DNA of 64,000 bases from Malus domestica (lineage: Eukaryota > Streptophyta > Magnoliopsida > Rosales > Rosaceae). The notes below the pieces were generated by a model that was not told where the DNA came from, made no database searches, and saw only the letters and a program-made list of their open reading frames with translations. The translations under genes were made by a program, and so were the position numbers. Shown piece by piece: positions 61,841 through 64,000 of the stretch (position 1 is the stretch's first letter; every line of letters begins with the position of its first letter). The stretch lies in NCBI RefSeq assembly GCF_042453785.1, contig NC_091661.1:26279501-26343500 (forward strand), read 5' to 3'.

Positions 61841-63620
61841 TCACTTGATAGAGTGGGTTTCGCAGGATCTATAGGATGCGAAGACCTCAAGTACTACTTA
61901 GACCATAGGCTAGCTAGCTTAGGAGAATCAAATATCGGCCAGCTAGTAAATTTTCAATTTTAGTGTAATTTTGCAGACTTTGGATTTTGATGATGAATAT
62001 TCCAAGCCATAAGTTTTGCGCTATGCCTTCTAAATTCAGGAAAAGAAAGTGTCATTAAATAAAATACTAAAAACTCCAGTTTCATTTTTATTATTGAAAC
62101 TTTCATTTTCCTAAATTTTTGTACATACATACGTGTTTAATGATTGATGTGTACACAAAAAAAATTTAAAAATTAATAAAAATTAAAAAAAAATTTACTT
62201 TAAAAAAAAAAAATTTAATGTCCACATGACGCCAGATTGGCACGGGGCACCCATTCATTGTCTTTGTCAGCACCACATCATCATTTAACGGCGATTCTGA
62301 AGAAAAATTTAACAAATGAATGAAAGTATCGCAGAATTATGACATTACTCCAATTCCATTTTTATTATTGAAACTTTCATTTTCCTAAATTTATGTATAA
62401 AAGGAAATTACTTATGTTCGCATTTAATGATTGATGTATACACAAAAATGCATGCATAAGAAAATATGTATAAGAAGGTGTTTGAATTAATATTTAACAT
62501 TGGGCTTTATGAAATAAGGCCCAAGGGTGTCACAGCAAAATGAGGACTTGCCTTAAGCCCAGCAAAGAGGCTTGAAGCAAATTGAAGCCTTTTCAGCCAA
62601 GGCATAGGCCATGTGCCTAAGGATGAAGTGACAGATGACAAAGATCAACTCACCACCAGCCAAAAAACACTTTCTAATGGCATTACAAGTAAATAGATGA
62701 TGACTCACTACCCTCTGAGAGCCCTCGGCCAAGAGTAAAACTAAAGCAGTCGGGCCAAATTGTCTATAAAAGGAGAAAGAGACAGAGACAAGGACACTCA
62801 AACAACCAATCAATCAACATACAAACACTGCTCTCAAGCCAATTCCACCTAGAAAGCTTAAACTTGTCCATATTCAGTCCTTTTTAGCTATATTCCCCTT
62901 AGAAAAGCCATCTTTTGTCTACTATAAAAGCTCTGCTACATTCCCTTAGTGTTGTAGTATCGATTCCCTCGTGTAAAACCTATTTAGCATCCATCCTTTT
63001 TAGCATATAACATCTGTAAACCCAAAGAAAAGTGGCTGCAAGAAGTTCAACTTTGTCCGACAAAGTTAAATTTTGCCCAAGTCTCTTTATTTATACTTTA
63101 ATTTAGTAGATATTTCGCTTAATGAACTTTTCAGTATGTATTCAAGTTGTTTCCACCTTTTTTCTACCTAAGAGCCCCATTTGCATTCGAATATGGTTAA
63201 GTTAATGGATCTACCTTCATTAAAGTGAACTGTAATCGAGGAAATAGTAGTAAAGGGGCCTGAACTCCCTTTGTTTTGGGTGTACAAGATTATGAACTAA
63301 AAGTCCTTGTTTACGAGGCAAGAAAAAGAACTTAATGTAGACTTAACACATCTGTGACAATCCTTTGATAACAAGAAGTTTAAGTAACTTGGGGCGCAAA
63401 TAATCAACTTAAATCACATTTGTTCAACATCTGTTATACTAAGATAGCAGTGGCACGCCAAGATCCTTGTTAGTTTTGATTGTGAACCTCAAGGCCTACA
63501 CCTAAGGCCCCACAAAGGCACCTGTCAAAACTAACTACTAACGTATCTTGCAGTACACTAAGTAAGAGCAAGCCGGACAACACACCAAGTGCCAAACCCC
63601 TGGGGAGCTGTGCGAGGGGA
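61841..63620. other. Intergenic with probable LTR-like sequence
   Basis: No gene. From about 62529 (TGTCACAGC) the composition changes, with a TATA-like TCTATAAAAGG at 62763-62773, which suggests an LTR promoter. I found no matching end, second LTR or target duplication. 62150-62220 is an A-rich run. Confidence 0.4.
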
Positions 63621-63629
63621 AATCCTTTA

Positions 63630-63828
63630 GGAATTGGATCATCTCCTGAGCAGGAGATCAGTATCTTCCTGACCCACTAACACGGGGCATTGAATTTTGA
63701 TTCAACGGCTACAAACATTGAACTCCTCTAAAAGTTATAATAATTGTAACCGTTGGATCAAAATTCAACGGTCCGTGTTAGTAGGTCAGGAGGATCCTGA
63801 TCTCCTGCTCATGAGAGGATCCAATTCC
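63630..63828. mobile_element. Mutator-type foldback MITE
   Basis: Inverted ends GGAATTGGATCATCTCCTGA and, reverse-complemented, GGAATTGGATCCTCTCATGA, with pairing continuing through GAGCAGGAGATCAG. Flanks AATCCTTTA (63621-63629) and AACCCTTTA (63829-63837) are 9-bp duplications with one mismatch. The last 160 bp of the window hold nothing I recognise. Confidence 0.85.
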
Positions 63829-64000
63829 AACCCTTTAGCCCGAACAGAAGGCTCATGACTTTGCGTACACGAAAATTACATATATACGTGTTCAACGAGA
63901 AGAGTATCCTCTTAATTCCGAGATTGTTTCTGTGCATTGGGCATAAGAAAAAATCCAGCCCATAAGTCTTTGGAGAAAATTTTTGCAATGGATCTTTTCT

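Overview
This is plant nuclear DNA: intron-rich genes, AT-rich intergenic DNA, LTR retrotransposons, SINEs and MITEs. The protein families (plant-type ABA receptor, DREB2 factor, TBL acetyltransferase, CHX antiporter) show a land plant. Gene structure and repeat style suggest a eudicot, probably Rosaceae of the apple/pear type; that last step is inference from memory of similar repeats.

Layout. 142-3200 (-) is an 11-exon Spb4/DDX55-type DEAD-box helicase (RH18-like). 4717-12685 is a complete LTR element with 2.76 kb, almost identical LTRs around a decayed Ty3/gypsy interior. 13587-18185 (+) is an 11-exon Atg27/MRH-type membrane protein. 20843-23625 (+) is a TBL xylan-acetyltransferase-like gene, followed by its broken tandem duplicate at 27064-32567. 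32.6-37.6 kb is gene-poor and holds nested MITEs and a SINE. 37726-38349 (-) is a single-exon PYL4-type ABA receptor. 43754-44950 (-) is a DREB2-type AP2 factor with a probable 5' UTR intron. 48129-49244 is a non-autonomous Mutator-like element with long inverted repeats. 49705-52863 (+) is a three-exon CHX antiporter. 53809-58070 (-) is a 5'-truncated Ty1/copia element. 58325-61840 (+) is a second, damaged CHX copy carrying a solo LTR in its last intron. The last 2 kb hold LTR-like sequence and a MITE.

The genes form no operon or pathway cluster. Two local duplications (TBL, CHX) each left one open copy and one degraded copy, and insertions pile up in the introns of the degraded copies. PYL and DREB2 both belong to drought/ABA responses, but nothing in the sequence links them beyond proximity. 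I found no convincing undescribed system. The points most worth a second look are the CHX copy with an altered ion-site motif, the recently moved non-autonomous LTR element, a set of exactly delimited MITE/SINE/solo-LTR insertions, and a SINE with a paralogous empty site 7 kb away. All exon joins were made by eye from splice consensus, reading frame and family knowledge.
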